From: Fibrobacter sp. UWB4
GTDB lineage: Bacteria; Fibrobacterota; Fibrobacteria; Fibrobacterales; Fibrobacteraceae
Assembly (NCBI RefSeq): GCF_002210345.1
Contig: NZ_MWQI01000002.1
Location: forward strand, 62,001-126,000
Direction of reading: 5' to 3'
DNA length: 64,000 nucleotides
Shown: positions 52,339 through 60,994 of the stretch, piece after piece
Layout of the letters: each line of letters begins with the position of its first letter
Numbering within the stretch: position 1 is the first letter of the stretch
The notes under the pieces: generated by a model
What the model was told of the DNA's origin: nothing
The model's input: only the letters and a program-made list of their open reading frames with translations
Database searches by the model: none
Made by a program: the position numbers and the translations under genes

Positions 52339-52803
52339 ATGTTAGACTTTTTAGCAAACAACTGGCCCTACCTGGTTATCCTGGTCGTGGTCGTCGCTTT
52401 ATTTTTTATTATCCGTGGTGCACTCAAGGGTCTGAAAGCCAGAAGCCCGTTCAACATGGAAAACATTCGCAAGAGCACCGAACCGAACTTCCTCGCCCTC
52501 CAGCAGAAGTCCAAGGCTTTGCTTGCCGATGCCGACATGGTCTGCGAAATCAAGCCGGGTAGCGATCAGGTCATCCCGAAAAAGGAAGATGTCAAGTTTT
52601 TCCGTCGTGCTGTTTCACAGAAGTTTAAGCTCGCCGTGTTTCAGGTTCCTGGTACAAACAAGGTCGTTTTCTTCTTCTGCAAGACCGAAGCCGGCATCAA
52701 GAGGAGACTCCAGAACCTGGTCATCAACCAGAAGTTCCGCGAAGGTAAGCCTCCTTACATCGACGCTGCTACTGGTGAAAAGCTGAGATACCCGAAGGCT
52801 TAG
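52339..52803 (+). CDS. Single-span membrane protein of unknown function
   Basis: 154 residues. One N-terminal membrane segment (WPYLVILVVVVALFFIIRG) followed by a basic soluble part (FRRAVSQKFKLAVFQVPGTNKVVFFFCKTEAGIKRRLQNL) without a recognised family. GAGG five bases before ATG 52339 sets the start. Strong codon bias suggests good expression. It is followed by a repeat and a terminator. Confidence 0.7.
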   Translation: MLDFLANNWPYLVILVVVVALFFIIRGALKGLKARSPFNMENIRKSTEPNFLALQQKSKALLADADMVCEIKPGSDQVIPKKEDVKFFRRAVSQKFKLAVFQVPGTNKVVFFFCKTEAGIKRRLQNLVINQKFREGKPPYIDAATGEKLRYPKA

Positions 52804-52804
52804 T

Positions 52805-52852
52805 CAGACAAAAGACCGCTTCGCTCACAGACTAGAGACGAGAGAAGCGAAA
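52805..52852 (+). repeat. Intergenic AGACGAGAGA-type repeat
   Basis: AAAAGACCGCTTCGCTCACAGACTAGAGACGAGAGAAGCG: AAAGA...ACAGAC-TAGAGACGAGAG follows the framework of the copies in the radical SAM gene, in hrpB and at 24264-24346. This copy lies between genes. Confidence 0.6.
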
Positions 52853-52867
52853 AGATTTAATTTATAT

Positions 52868-52899
52868 ACCCCGGTCATTGTGCCGGGGTCAACTTTTTT
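52868..52899 (+). terminator. Terminator before hrpB
   Basis: ACCCCGG (52868-52874) and CCGGGGT (52883-52889), loop TCATTGTG, then CAAC and six T. It ends the transcript of the single-span membrane protein. Confidence 0.85.
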
Positions 52900-52926
52900 A
52901 AAGAGACTCAAAGAGAACCATCTACA

Positions 52927-55554
52927 ATGCGCACGTACAAAGATCTAGCCATTGCCGAAGAAGAACAAAAGCTCATAGACGCTGTAAACAGGACGAACAA
53001 CTTGCTCGTCGAAGCGCCCACCGGTAGCGGTAAGTCGTTGTACATTCCGTGGTTCTTGAGCAATCACTTTAGCGGTCGCATTGTCGTCTTGCAGCCAAGA
53101 CGCATCGCAGCACTTGCACTTGCACAGTACTCTGCAAAACTTCACAACGAGCCTTGCGGAAAAACAGTCGGTTATCAGTTCCGCCAGGACAGCTGCAAGT
53201 CCAGCGCTACGCGAATCTTGTTCCAGACGTACGGTAACTTTTTGCAGGAACTTTTGCACGGCAAGATGGACGCTGAATGGGTCATCTTCGATGAATACCA
53301 CGAACGCAAGGCCGACATGGACTTGCTCTTTGCGTATCTGCTAAAATTGCAAGAATCAAGCCGCGCATTAGAAAGTAAAAACATCAAAGCGCCGAGAATC
53401 GCCGTCATGAGCGCAAAGCTCAACCGCGAAGAAATGGAGCAGGCGCTCGGCGTCAAATGTCTGGAACTCGGGCATCCGCTTTATCCCGTACAAATTCTTT
53501 ACCAGAAGCCCGCCGCAGGCACAAACATTAGCGCAGGCCAGGGAATCGAAAGCGAAGTAGTTCGCGCATTGCGCACTTTATACCGCAATAACATTTGGCA
53601 GACAACGCTCGTATTCTTGCCAGGCAAAGCAGAAATCGCAAGATGCCACACCGCCGCAAGCGAAGCTCTTGGCGCAAACGTCGCCGAGTTCCTTGAACTC
53701 TACGGCGGTCAGGACCGAGAAACGCAAGACCGCATCTTTGAAGAAACGGAACGCCCGCGCGTCATCTTTACAACCAACATTGCAGAAACGTCTATCACCG
53801 TGCCAAACGTCACAGGCGTTGTCGATAGCGGCATCGAGCGCGTAAACGAATATGACGACAGCAAGAAAGTGAACGTACTGCGCACTCTCCCGATTTCGCT
53901 GCAAAATGCAATCCAACGCAGTGGCCGTAGCGGCCGTACGCAAAACGGTTGCGCCATCCGCCTCTGGACCGAAGAAGCCGAGAAGCACATGCCGCAAGGC
54001 ATCGTGCCCGAAGTCCTGCAAATCGAACCGTCGGAACTTTTATTGCAAAAAGCCGCACTTGAAGAAGATGAGAGAACGGGCAAAGCCCTACAGACGAGAG
54101 ACGAAAGAGGCGAGTGTGCTAGAATAAAACTGCCCACGGCAATTCCAGAAGTGCGCGAAAAAATCGCTACAGCGATGCTCGAAAAATTCGGCATGCTGCA
54201 AGACAGCCGCATCACTGAACTCGGCAAGCGAGCCATTCAAACACCGATTTCAAGCATTCCGCTCGCATTGATTTTAGCAAAAGCAACAAGCGCCGCAGAC
54301 CTCCCCGACTTGCTCCTCGCCGCCATGGCATGGATCCATTCCGGAACTGAATTTATCCAGAAATCTAAAAACACGCTCAACTTGCTCACGCTTGCAAGCG
54401 ATACACTATCAAAAGCCATCAGCGCTCCGCGAGAAGTTTCGTTCACACTAAAGCAACTGCGAGATTTTCGCGACTCATTAAAGGAGATGCCCGTTCAAGA
54501 CGGGCATGACAACCAACGTCATTGCGAACCCCAAAGGGGTGTGGCAATCCATGAAGTTGTCATTCGCAACTTACTAAACGCATTCCCAGACGCACTCGCG
54601 ACACCAAGCGGTAATGTCTACAAGTTGAGCAACGGCAACACCATTCGATTGCAAGTCGCAGAGCCGCCTTATGCATTGCTCGCGCTCTCCATGCTCCGCA
54701 CCGAAGCAGGCGCCAAATCAGAAATGCGCGTGAACCTTTACGCTCCAGTGCCCAAAGAATTGCTCGATGGAGAAAGCGAAATCATCCGCTATGAACTGCT
54801 TTGGCGGAGCGGTCAAGAACGCTTCATCGGCGTCGAGATTCACAAATGCGAAAGCCCCAACGGCGACATTCGCGAAACTAGCCGCAAAGAAATTCTCCCG
54901 CAAGAAGCTTCGCCAAAAGTTCTCGAAAAGCTCAAGGAACTCACCGCCGATGCCTGGCGCGACAAGCTCGAAAAAGAAAACTGGACCGGCCGTTACCTCA
55001 CCGAAAACATCCAGACGCTCCTCATCAAGATGCGCCTTGCCGCAAAGCTTTACCCGGAATACAGCCTCCCGGAATTTAACGAAGAGGACATGGATCTTAT
55101 CCTGAACGAGCTTACAGACGGCATATTCCTATTGCGCGACATCAACGAAGACCGTTACCGCAACATTGTCGAAGACTACTTCGGCAAATCCATGTTAGCA
55201 TGGCTGCAAAAGACGTTCCCCGATCATTATGTACTGCCAAACGGCAAGCGCGCCCGCTATAGCTATCAAGAAGTCGCCACCGCCGATGAACAAGGCAACG
55301 GCAAAATTGTTCAAAGCGCGGACGGCGTACTCGTCGAGATTTCGGCGCGAATCGAAGACTTTATGCAGCTCCGTGGCGAGCACAAAATTGCTGACGGCAA
55401 ACTCAAAGTGCGTTACGACATTCTAGCGCCGAACTTCCGCACGATTCAAAAGACATGGGATCTCACGAGCTTCTGGCAGAACACCTACGCCGAAGTCCGC
55501 AAAGAATTACGAGGAAGATACCCAAAGCACCCGTGGCCTGAAAAAATCATGTAA
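52927..55554 (+). CDS. hrpB: ATP-dependent RNA helicase HrpB
   Basis: 875 residues, DEAH-box family. Motifs: VEAPTGSGKSLYIPWFL (Walker A), VIFDEYHERKADMDLLFAYL (DExH, here DEYH), VMSAKL, LVFLPGKAEIARC, VIFTTNIAETSITVPNVTGVVDSG and QRSGRSGRTQNGCAIRLW (motif VI), then an HA2-like region and a C-terminal HrpB domain (PNGKRARYSYQEV ... RYDILAPNFRTIQKTWDLTSFWQNTYAEVRKELRGRYPKHPWPE). Two repeat-derived insertions interrupt it: EEDERTGKALQTRDERGEC (about residue 380) and EMPVQDGHDNQRHCEPQRGV (about residue 520). Both keep the frame and lie outside the conserved motifs, so the protein may remain functional. Confidence 0.92.
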   Translation: MRTYKDLAIAEEEQKLIDAVNRTNNLLVEAPTGSGKSLYIPWFLSNHFSGRIVVLQPRRIAALALAQYSAKLHNEPCGKTVGYQFRQDSCKSSATRILFQTYGNFLQELLHGKMDAEWVIFDEYHERKADMDLLFAYLLKLQESSRALESKNIKAPRIAVMSAKLNREEMEQALGVKCLELGHPLYPVQILYQKPAAGTNISAGQGIESEVVRALRTLYRNNIWQTTLVFLPGKAEIARCHTAASEALGANVAEFLELYGGQDRETQDRIFEETERPRVIFTTNIAETSITVPNVTGVVDSGIERVNEYDDSKKVNVLRTLPISLQNAIQRSGRSGRTQNGCAIRLWTEEAEKHMPQGIVPEVLQIEPSELLLQKAALEEDERTGKALQTRDERGECARIKLPTAIPEVREKIATAMLEKFGMLQDSRITELGKRAIQTPISSIPLALILAKATSAADLPDLLLAAMAWIHSGTEFIQKSKNTLNLLTLASDTLSKAISAPREVSFTLKQLRDFRDSLKEMPVQDGHDNQRHCEPQRGVAIHEVVIRNLLNAFPDALATPSGNVYKLSNGNTIRLQVAEPPYALLALSMLRTEAGAKSEMRVNLYAPVPKELLDGESEIIRYELLWRSGQERFIGVEIHKCESPNGDIRETSRKEILPQEASPKVLEKLKELTADAWRDKLEKENWTGRYLTENIQTLLIKMRLAAKLYPEYSLPEFNEEDMDLILNELTDGIFLLRDINEDRYRNIVEDYFGKSMLAWLQKTFPDHYVLPNGKRARYSYQEVATADEQGNGKIVQSADGVLVEISARIEDFMQLRGEHKIADGKLKVRYDILAPNFRTIQKTWDLTSFWQNTYAEVRKELRGRYPKHPWPEKIM
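54067..54110 (+). repeat. AGAACGGGC repeat in frame in hrpB
   Basis: Bases 54073-54108 are identical to 29183-29218 in the radical SAM gene. It adds ERTGKALQTRDER after an acidic stretch, in a loop region between the helicase core and the HA2-like part. Confidence 0.85.
54480..54556 (+). repeat. Two fused repeat elements in frame in hrpB
   Basis: AAGGAGATGCCCGTTCAAGACGGGCATGACAA (54480-54511), of the palindromic family, followed by CGTCATTGCGAACCCCAAAGGGGTGTGGCAATCC (about 54518-54551), the second family also seen at 36297-36329. Together they add about 25 residues to the helicase. Confidence 0.8.
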
Positions 55555-55559
55555 TTTCA

Positions 55560-55690
55560 TTACATGAAAAAAAAGTTTTTTTGAAAAGCATGCGGGCGGG
55601 GCCCCAGCTCAGAGTTGACGCCTACGGCGTCAGCGGCTTCACTCGGTCATGAACGCCTGCTAGCAGTCGTTCGCGACTCTCGTTTTGCAC
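55560..55690. repeat. Repeat-like segment after hrpB
   Basis: No gene is seen. It contains GGGGCCCC, a GACGCC/GGCGTC hairpin (55617-55631), CTCGGTCATGAACGCC and CGCGACTCTCG (55672-55682); the last two words recur in the region after the pyrophosphatase gene. It is a possible mobile or extragenic repeat unit. Confidence 0.5.
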
Positions 55691-55792
55691 GCTACTGCGA
55701 AGAAAATACCTTGGCCGACGCTTTTTGTAATACAAGACGCTAATCTATTTAATAATATTAAAGCACCTAAAATTTACTGTAACACTAAGAAG

Positions 55793-57370
55793 TTACTTCA
55801 CGCTATATACAGCGAGTGTCTTGCTGTACTCGTAGCCCACAACTAAAAGCGGCTCGCCATTCGGGCTTTTTTCAGCAGGGATAAACAGGATGCCCTCTGG
55901 ACCGCGATCTTTCGGGTCTAAATAGAGATCGACAATCTTCGGAGTATTTCCGTTTTCAATTCCCGAAATATCCAATACGGCAACACCGCTCGTGCGTTCC
56001 AGCCCGACAAAAGCATAACGTTTATCGCCTACAACGCCAGTCGTCACGTTTTCCGGTTCGCAGCCCTTGTCTTCGCTGCGGGCATCCATCTTGACTTTGC
56101 CCTTCTTGGAATTCCAGTTAAAGTAATCCGGCGCCATCTGGGCCATCGTCTGTTCAAACGCGTCGCCAGAATCCCACATCAAGTGCCCTGTTTCGCCATC
56201 AAAAATGCTAATCGAACGCGTTCCAAAGCTGTACATGTATGGACACTTGCCATTTTCAGTCTTATCCGGCGCCACATTGCAGCGTTCCAGATTGCTCACA
56301 GAAATGTTCTTCACATTTTCAAGGACTTCAGCCGTAAACATGTCCGGGTCCAAAACGCCATTTTGCATAAGCATCATCGGAGTGGTCACATCCGTCCATG
56401 CCTTGTAATCGTTCACCGGAGAGCCTTCGTTAGCCGTGAGCACAAACGTCTTGCCACCTGCGGTAAACGCCGAAATCCCATCCGGCTGGCGCAGGCCGCG
56501 CAACGGATAATTCTTGATTTCAATTTTCTTGTTCTTCTTGATGTCCAGACCAAATCCAGGCTTGGAATGGTCCACATAACCAAGCGGGAACACATCCAAG
56601 ATCTTTTTCGCTTCGACATCGAACTTCACAAGCGCATTATTTTCTTGCAAGCTCACCCAAGCAGTCCTGGAATCTTTAGATACCGTAATGTATTCAGGTT
56701 CAAGCGACTGTACAAAACCTTTCACGCCCGTCTTGCGGACACCTTTAGCCATCAACGCAATCGAATCAAGCCCGCCAAAACCGACAACCGTCTTCTGAGG
56801 CTTTTTCCAAGCTCTTGCCAAATCAGCAGCACTCGATGCATTCACGCCTGCAATCGACAAAACACCAAGGCCGCCTTCCGGGTCTTCCGTGAAATTTTCA
56901 TCCGGGGAGCCTTCACATGCGATAAGCAAATTCGCGCCATCCGGAGTAAACGTGATCATGTCGGGCATGTAGCACAGTTCGTGCTTTCCAAGAACTTCGA
57001 GTTTCTTGCCGTAGCGCATCACCTGCACATGCCCCATTTTCCATTCGGGGTTGTTCAAAAGGCTTACCGCCACAAGGTCGCCATGGACGGTCACACTAGA
57101 GGCGCCCCCCGGCAATTTCACCTCGCTCACCTTTTTCGGATTTGCGGGGTCAGCCATATCGACGACTTCAAGGACATTCTCGCCGCCAACGACGAACAGC
57201 ACTTTCTTTTCGGGCATGTACGCCGAAATTTCTGCCGTCGTCATAGGGATAGAAGCCATTTGCTTGAGCGTCGATCCCCAATGGAACGGACCTGTCGGCA
57301 CATCCGACTTTTTAGCAAACGAAAAGCCCGTGCACATAAGCAGGCTCATGACAAAAGCGGTTCTTTTCAT
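55793..57370 (-). CDS. Exported beta-propeller protein (choice-of-anchor I type)
   Basis: 525 residues with a signal peptide (MKRTAFVMSLLMCTGFSFA). The mature part has repeating propeller strands, e.g. VLFVVGGENVLEVVDMADPANPKKV, SVTVHGDLVAVSLL, PDMITFTPDGANLLIACEGSPDENF, EPEYITVSKDSRTAWVSLQENNALVKFDV and GPEGILFIPAEKSPNGEPLLVVGYEYSKTLAVYSV. These match the family annotated as choice-of-anchor I or alkaline-phosphatase-like surface proteins. Role unknown; a binding or esterase-like function has been proposed for relatives. The ATG at 57370 follows GGGAG at six bases, so an Arg-rich longer reading is not supported. Four Cys near residues 390-450 may form disulfides. Confidence 0.78.
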   Translation of the reverse strand: MKRTAFVMSLLMCTGFSFAKKSDVPTGPFHWGSTLKQMASIPMTTAEISAYMPEKKVLFVVGGENVLEVVDMADPANPKKVSEVKLPGGASSVTVHGDLVAVSLLNNPEWKMGHVQVMRYGKKLEVLGKHELCYMPDMITFTPDGANLLIACEGSPDENFTEDPEGGLGVLSIAGVNASSAADLARAWKKPQKTVVGFGGLDSIALMAKGVRKTGVKGFVQSLEPEYITVSKDSRTAWVSLQENNALVKFDVEAKKILDVFPLGYVDHSKPGFGLDIKKNKKIEIKNYPLRGLRQPDGISAFTAGGKTFVLTANEGSPVNDYKAWTDVTTPMMLMQNGVLDPDMFTAEVLENVKNISVSNLERCNVAPDKTENGKCPYMYSFGTRSISIFDGETGHLMWDSGDAFEQTMAQMAPDYFNWNSKKGKVKMDARSEDKGCEPENVTTGVVGDKRYAFVGLERTSGVAVLDISGIENGNTPKIVDLYLDPKDRGPEGILFIPAEKSPNGEPLLVVGYEYSKTLAVYSVK

Positions 57371-57406
57371 TTTCAACTCCCTGCGGCGGCGCCGCAACTT
57401 AATGAA

Positions 57407-57877
57407 TTAATCCAGAATCAGCCACATGATAAGCATACCAAGTCCAAAGCTAGCCGCCATAGACGCCGTTTGCACGACCATGTCCTTTTTCTCTTCTTTC
57501 TTTATCTTTTCGTCTTTGGCTTTTTGCTTTTCAGCCTGTTCCTGAGAAGCCTGTACCGCAATACTCAAAGCCTTGGCGCAAGTCTCATTGTTCTTCTTGA
57601 GCATATTGTAACTCTGTTCCCAATTTTCGCATTTGGCCGTCTCGATTTCGAGATCAGAACGGAGAGCTTTCTTTTCAGCGATGCAGACACTGTCGTGAAT
57701 CGCCATCACGCTATCGCGCACGGCAATTTCAGCGACAAGTTCAGCCTTCTCGGCGTCATTATCAGCAACACTTCCAGTCGCTTTCGATTCCGCAGCATTC
57801 ACTGCTCCGGCAAAAGCAAGCACAAGCAAAGAGCACAAAGCACATGATTTCAAAAAAGAACGAGCAAGAGAAACCAT
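57407..57877 (-). CDS. Exported coiled-coil protein with C-terminal membrane anchor
   Basis: 156 residues: signal peptide (CALCSLLVLAFAGAVNA), a charged helical middle with heptad-like spacing (DNDAEKAELVAEIAVRDSVMAIHDSV ... QASQEQAEKQKAKDEKIKKEEKK), and a C-terminal hydrophobic segment (MAASFGLGMLIMWLILD). No family recognised. It lies 10 bases after the PfkB kinase gene, so they may share a transcript. Confidence 0.6.
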   Translation of the reverse strand: MVSLARSFLKSCALCSLLVLAFAGAVNAAESKATGSVADNDAEKAELVAEIAVRDSVMAIHDSVCIAEKKALRSDLEIETAKCENWEQSYNMLKKNNETCAKALSIAVQASQEQAEKQKAKDEKIKKEEKKDMVVQTASMAASFGLGMLIMWLILD

Positions 57878-57887
57878 ATTCCCTCGA

Positions 57888-58847
57888 TTACATCTGGGCG
57901 TAAATGCGCTGCCAGCCTTCTTCAGGAATCTGGGCGCCCATCACCTGGACCACTTCGTTCGAGACAATGCTGCCGAGATTACCCGAGCGCTCCATATCCC
58001 AGCCGTTCATGTAGCCGTACAGGAATCCCGATGCCCAGAGGTCGCCTGCGCCCGTCGTATCGATAGCCTTTGCAGCCCCTGCAGATACGCGAGTCACCAC
58101 GCCGTCCTTAGCGATCAAGGCACCGCGCTTGCCGATCTTCACGACTGCAACCTTAGCCTTCTTGGCCAAGACTTCGAGAGCCGCTTCTTCCTTGACGCCG
58201 GCATAGGCAAAAGCTTCGTCTTCATTTGCGATGATGATATCGATCATCTTTTCTTCGAAGAGTTCGTCGAACAGCTTGCGGCAAGCTTCAACCACGCCAA
58301 ACGAGCTAAAGTCGAGAGCGGTCTCGACACCGAGACTGCGCGCAAGCGTAAACGACTTCTTGAAGCATTCGCCATTAAAAGCGCGGTAGCCTTCAGCATA
58401 AAGAAGGCCTACATCGTCATAGAGAGCCGGAGTAAAGTCATCCGAACCGAGGAAATCCGAAGCGCCAAGGTAAGTCCACATGGAGCGCTGGGCATCCGGA
58501 GTCACGGCAGAGAACACGCAGCCCGTAGCGACATCGCTCATCCCGAGCTTCGATTCCACACCGTTATTCTTCAAGTGTTCCTGGAAAAGCTTGCCAAGTT
58601 CGTCATCGCCAATCTTGCTGATAAAAGCAGCCTTGCCATGCAAGCGGGAAAGACCCACCATGGTATTGCAAGTCGAGCCACCCGGTACGCGAATCGGATT
58701 TTCGAGAGCACCGAGGAACTTTTCCATCTGCGGCCAATCAACCATGTTCATGCCGCCCTTCTGGACGCCCTGTGCAGCAATCCATTCGTCGCTCACATTA
58801 GCCAAAATATCAACAAGGGCAGCGCCCATACCAAGAACTTTCTTCAT
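57888..58847 (-). CDS. PfkB-family sugar or adenosine kinase
   Basis: 319 residues, ribokinase fold. It has GGSTCNTMVGLSRLHGKAAFISKIGDDELGKLF (first PfkB signature region), and DTTGAGDLWASGFLYGYMNG with the anion-hole G-A-G-D and catalytic Asp. The layout resembles adenosine kinase-like members, but substrate cannot be fixed from sequence alone. The stop of the rhomboid-gene neighbour and its start share base 58847, so the two are tightly coupled. Confidence 0.88.
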   Translation of the reverse strand: MKKVLGMGAALVDILANVSDEWIAAQGVQKGGMNMVDWPQMEKFLGALENPIRVPGGSTCNTMVGLSRLHGKAAFISKIGDDELGKLFQEHLKNNGVESKLGMSDVATGCVFSAVTPDAQRSMWTYLGASDFLGSDDFTPALYDDVGLLYAEGYRAFNGECFKKSFTLARSLGVETALDFSSFGVVEACRKLFDELFEEKMIDIIIANEDEAFAYAGVKEEAALEVLAKKAKVAVVKIGKRGALIAKDGVVTRVSAGAAKAIDTTGAGDLWASGFLYGYMNGWDMERSGNLGSIVSNEVVQVMGAQIPEEGWQRIYAQM

Positions 58848-59740
58848 TAGAATCCTCCGCGACGGCGACGCAACTTGTCACCCGCTTTCAATAAAAATTC
58901 ACGTTCCGATTCCGTCAAGGACTGGATGCCACTGCGTTCCACCTTCTTGAGGATCTCGTCCATGCGTTTCTGTTCATCTACGTAGAACACTTCACCTTCG
59001 AGAACTTCCGGTTCCTCAGAATCGCGCGAGTAAGAGCGCGACCCCGAACGGCGGTCTCGACTATACTTTTCTGGATTGCCCGAAAACAAGCGGAAAATAG
59101 CCGAAAGCGGAGAATGGTAAAGCACCTTCGGACCATTCTGGAAAACGGCCATGTAAATAAACCCGGCAACGACACCGCCCAAGTGGGCAAAATGCGCTAT
59201 CATGTCGCCCGAATTTGCAAAGAGAATGTCAAGCGCAATCATCACCCACATAGCATGCTTGATTCGCATCGGGATGACAAAGAACATGAGAATCATGCGT
59301 TCCGGGAAGAACTTGTAATACGCGACAAAGACGCCCATCAGGGCGCCAGACGCACCGATAATCGGATTGTTCGTGAGCCCGAGCAAGCACATGAAAAAGC
59401 TGAACAGCGCAGCAAAAATGCCACAGAAAAAGTACATCGAAATAAAATGACGCGCCCCCATCCATTCTGCCACTTCGGAGCCGAACATCCAGAGCATCAA
59501 CATGTTGAAGAAGAAATGCATGAAGTCGAAATGGATGAACATGTACGTCACGTAACGCCAAAGTTCCAGCGGGACCCGAGGCATAAAAGCGCCATAGTAA
59601 CTGATGTAATCCGTCAAGGTTCCGTATCCAGCCCCCAGATTAACTTCTAGTCCACGCCCAAGAAAAGCGATAATAAATACAGCAGCATTCGCAAGCAACA
59701 GCGTCTGCAAAGCTTTGGGCAAATATTTAAACGGTTTCAT
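58847..59740 (-). CDS. Rhomboid-family intramembrane serine protease
   Basis: 297 residues with six membrane segments. The catalytic dyad is visible as GASGALMGVF (Ser) and AHFAHLGGVVAGF (His), along with the conserved HFDFMHFFFNMLMLWMFG block. The C-terminal ~75 residues are cytoplasmic, basic and end in SLTESEREFLLKAGDKLRRRRG, a feature of small rhomboids of this group. It cleaves membrane proteins within the bilayer; substrates are unknown. The start overlaps the end of coaD by 14 bases. Confidence 0.93.
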   Translation of the reverse strand: MKPFKYLPKALQTLLLANAAVFIIAFLGRGLEVNLGAGYGTLTDYISYYGAFMPRVPLELWRYVTYMFIHFDFMHFFFNMLMLWMFGSEVAEWMGARHFISMYFFCGIFAALFSFFMCLLGLTNNPIIGASGALMGVFVAYYKFFPERMILMFFVIPMRIKHAMWVMIALDILFANSGDMIAHFAHLGGVVAGFIYMAVFQNGPKVLYHSPLSAIFRLFSGNPEKYSRDRRSGSRSYSRDSEEPEVLEGEVFYVDEQKRMDEILKKVERSGIQSLTESEREFLLKAGDKLRRRRGGF

Positions 59741-60308
59741 AAACCTTCCTATACTCTTTTAAAAGCATTGACACCATATTCTTCGGCACGTATTTAGAGA
59801 TAAGACTCTTCTGTTCGGTTGCGCTTCGGTTCGCACCGCACTTGAGAAGTTCACGCACCAAGGTACTGCTCACAACGAGATGTTCCTGCGCGCTAAGCAG
59901 AAGCACCGTCTCGACTCCGTTCCCGCCATAAATGACCTTGTTATTCCAGGCTGCCGCCTGTTCCGCTTCCAAGTCTGCGGAATTGCGAATCCCGCGTACC
60001 AGGTAATGCGCCCCCACCGACTTCATAAAATCGACAGTCAGCCCACTGTGGACTTTGACCGAGACATTCGAGAATCCAGAGACAGCAGCCTCCACCATCG
60101 CCTTGCGGGTTTCGGCATCAAAAAAGTTTTTCTTGCTTGCATTCTGGGCAACGAGTACAATCAGAGAATCAAAGATGCCCGCGGCACGCTTTACAAGATC
60201 CAAGTGCCCCACAGTAAACGGATCGAAAGAACCTGCAAAAACCGCCACGCGGCGTTCGCGCCCTTCCTCCACAATCGATTTTTTCTGTGCTTTAGAATTC
60301 CACACCAT
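59727..60308 (-). CDS. coaD: Phosphopantetheine adenylyltransferase
   Basis: The conserved body runs from VAVFAGSFDPFTVGHLDLVKRAAGIFD (T/H-x-G-H nucleotidyltransferase motif) through KVHSGLTVDFMKSVGAHYLVRGIRNSADLEAE to TVLLLSAQEHLVVSSTLVRELLKCG. It joins phosphopantetheine and ATP to dephospho-CoA. The start is open: ATG 60308 adds about 20 polar residues not normal for CoaD; GTG 60248, directly before the first strand, gives 173 residues and lies 12 bases after a GGAGGAAGGG site. Sequence beyond 60308 is repeat-derived and not coding. Confidence 0.92.
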   Translation of the reverse strand: MVWNSKAQKKSIVEEGRERRVAVFAGSFDPFTVGHLDLVKRAAGIFDSLIVLVAQNASKKNFFDAETRKAMVEAAVSGFSNVSVKVHSGLTVDFMKSVGAHYLVRGIRNSADLEAEQAAAWNNKVIYGGNGVETVLLLSAQEHLVVSSTLVRELLKCGANRSATEQKSLISKYVPKNMVSMLLKEYRKVYETV

Positions 60309-60342
60309 GTGGTATAATTTACAAAATTGCGACCAAAAAATG

Positions 60343-60440
60343 TAAGCTATGAGGTATGGGTACGGCACTTCGAGCCTTTGAGCTATGGGATATAAACAAT
60401 CGCCCAAAGCGAAGCGAGCCCAAAGGGGCTTTAGCCCCGA
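60343..60440. repeat. GCTATGAGGTATGGG-type repeat and Rho-like hairpin
   Basis: GCTATGAGGTATGGGTACGGCACTTCGAGCC then TTTGAGCTATGGGATAT, with the word GCTATG(A)GG..ATGGG twice, and further a CCAAAGGGGCTTTAGCCCC stem (about 60419-60440). It fills the gap between rsmD and coaD. Confidence 0.5.
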
Positions 60441-60450
60441 GCTGACAAGC

Positions 60451-60993
60451 TCACTTTCTTATAATAATCAGCGATGACTCGCCATAGCGGCGAACTTGCC
60501 CCTGAAAATCGTCACCTTTAGCCCATTCAGGCAACTTGCGGCTCGGAGCCTCGAAAACGGCCACGCCGCCAGGGTTCAGCCACTCGATAAATGGGCGCAA
60601 GTCCGGGTATTCCATGTCCTTGAACGGCGGGTCCGCATAAATCAAGTCAAAACCGCCATCGGCACAGACAATTTCCTTTTTCAGCGTAAGCACACTCGTT
60701 TCCAGGAGCTTGAGCCTAGAATCCATGCCGACCGACTTGTAAGAGCGTTCGATCATCTTCGCCTGCGGGCGAGCAAGTTCCACCGCAGTAACGCTTGCAG
60801 CCCCACGGCTCAGCGCCTCAAGCCCCATGATGCCACTACCGGCAAAAAGGTCCAGCACACGGAAACCATCGACGCCCTGCAAAATGTTAAAGAGAGCTTC
60901 CCTCGTGCGAGAAGCTGTCGGACGCGTCTTCATGGTATCCGGGGACTCGATGTTGCGCCCCCGCAACGAACCGCCTGTAATACGAATCGGCAT
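60451..60993 (-). CDS. rsmD: 16S rRNA (guanine966-N2)-methyltransferase
   Basis: About 180 residues: MPIRITGGSLRGRNIESP, then TRPTASRTREALFNIL, VLDLFAGSGIMGLEALSRGA for S-adenosylmethionine, and LIYADPPFKDM as the catalytic D-P-P-F. It methylates G966 of 16S rRNA during 30S assembly. The ATG at 60993 matches the family start and lies one base after the stop of the PilN/O-like gene. The rsmD-coaD order is common in many bacteria and here is kept with repeat sequence in between. Confidence 0.94.
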   Translation of the reverse strand: MPIRITGGSLRGRNIESPDTMKTRPTASRTREALFNILQGVDGFRVLDLFAGSGIMGLEALSRGAASVTAVELARPQAKMIERSYKSVGMDSRLKLLETSVLTLKKEIVCADGGFDLIYADPPFKDMEYPDLRPFIEWLNPGGVAVFEAPSRKLPEWAKGDDFQGQVRRYGESSLIIIRK

Positions 60994-60994
60994 A

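Noticed and set aside
60309-60407. N-terminal extension of CoaD
   Set aside because: The codons come from a repeat-like segment and CoaD proteins start at the first strand (VAVFAGSFDPF).
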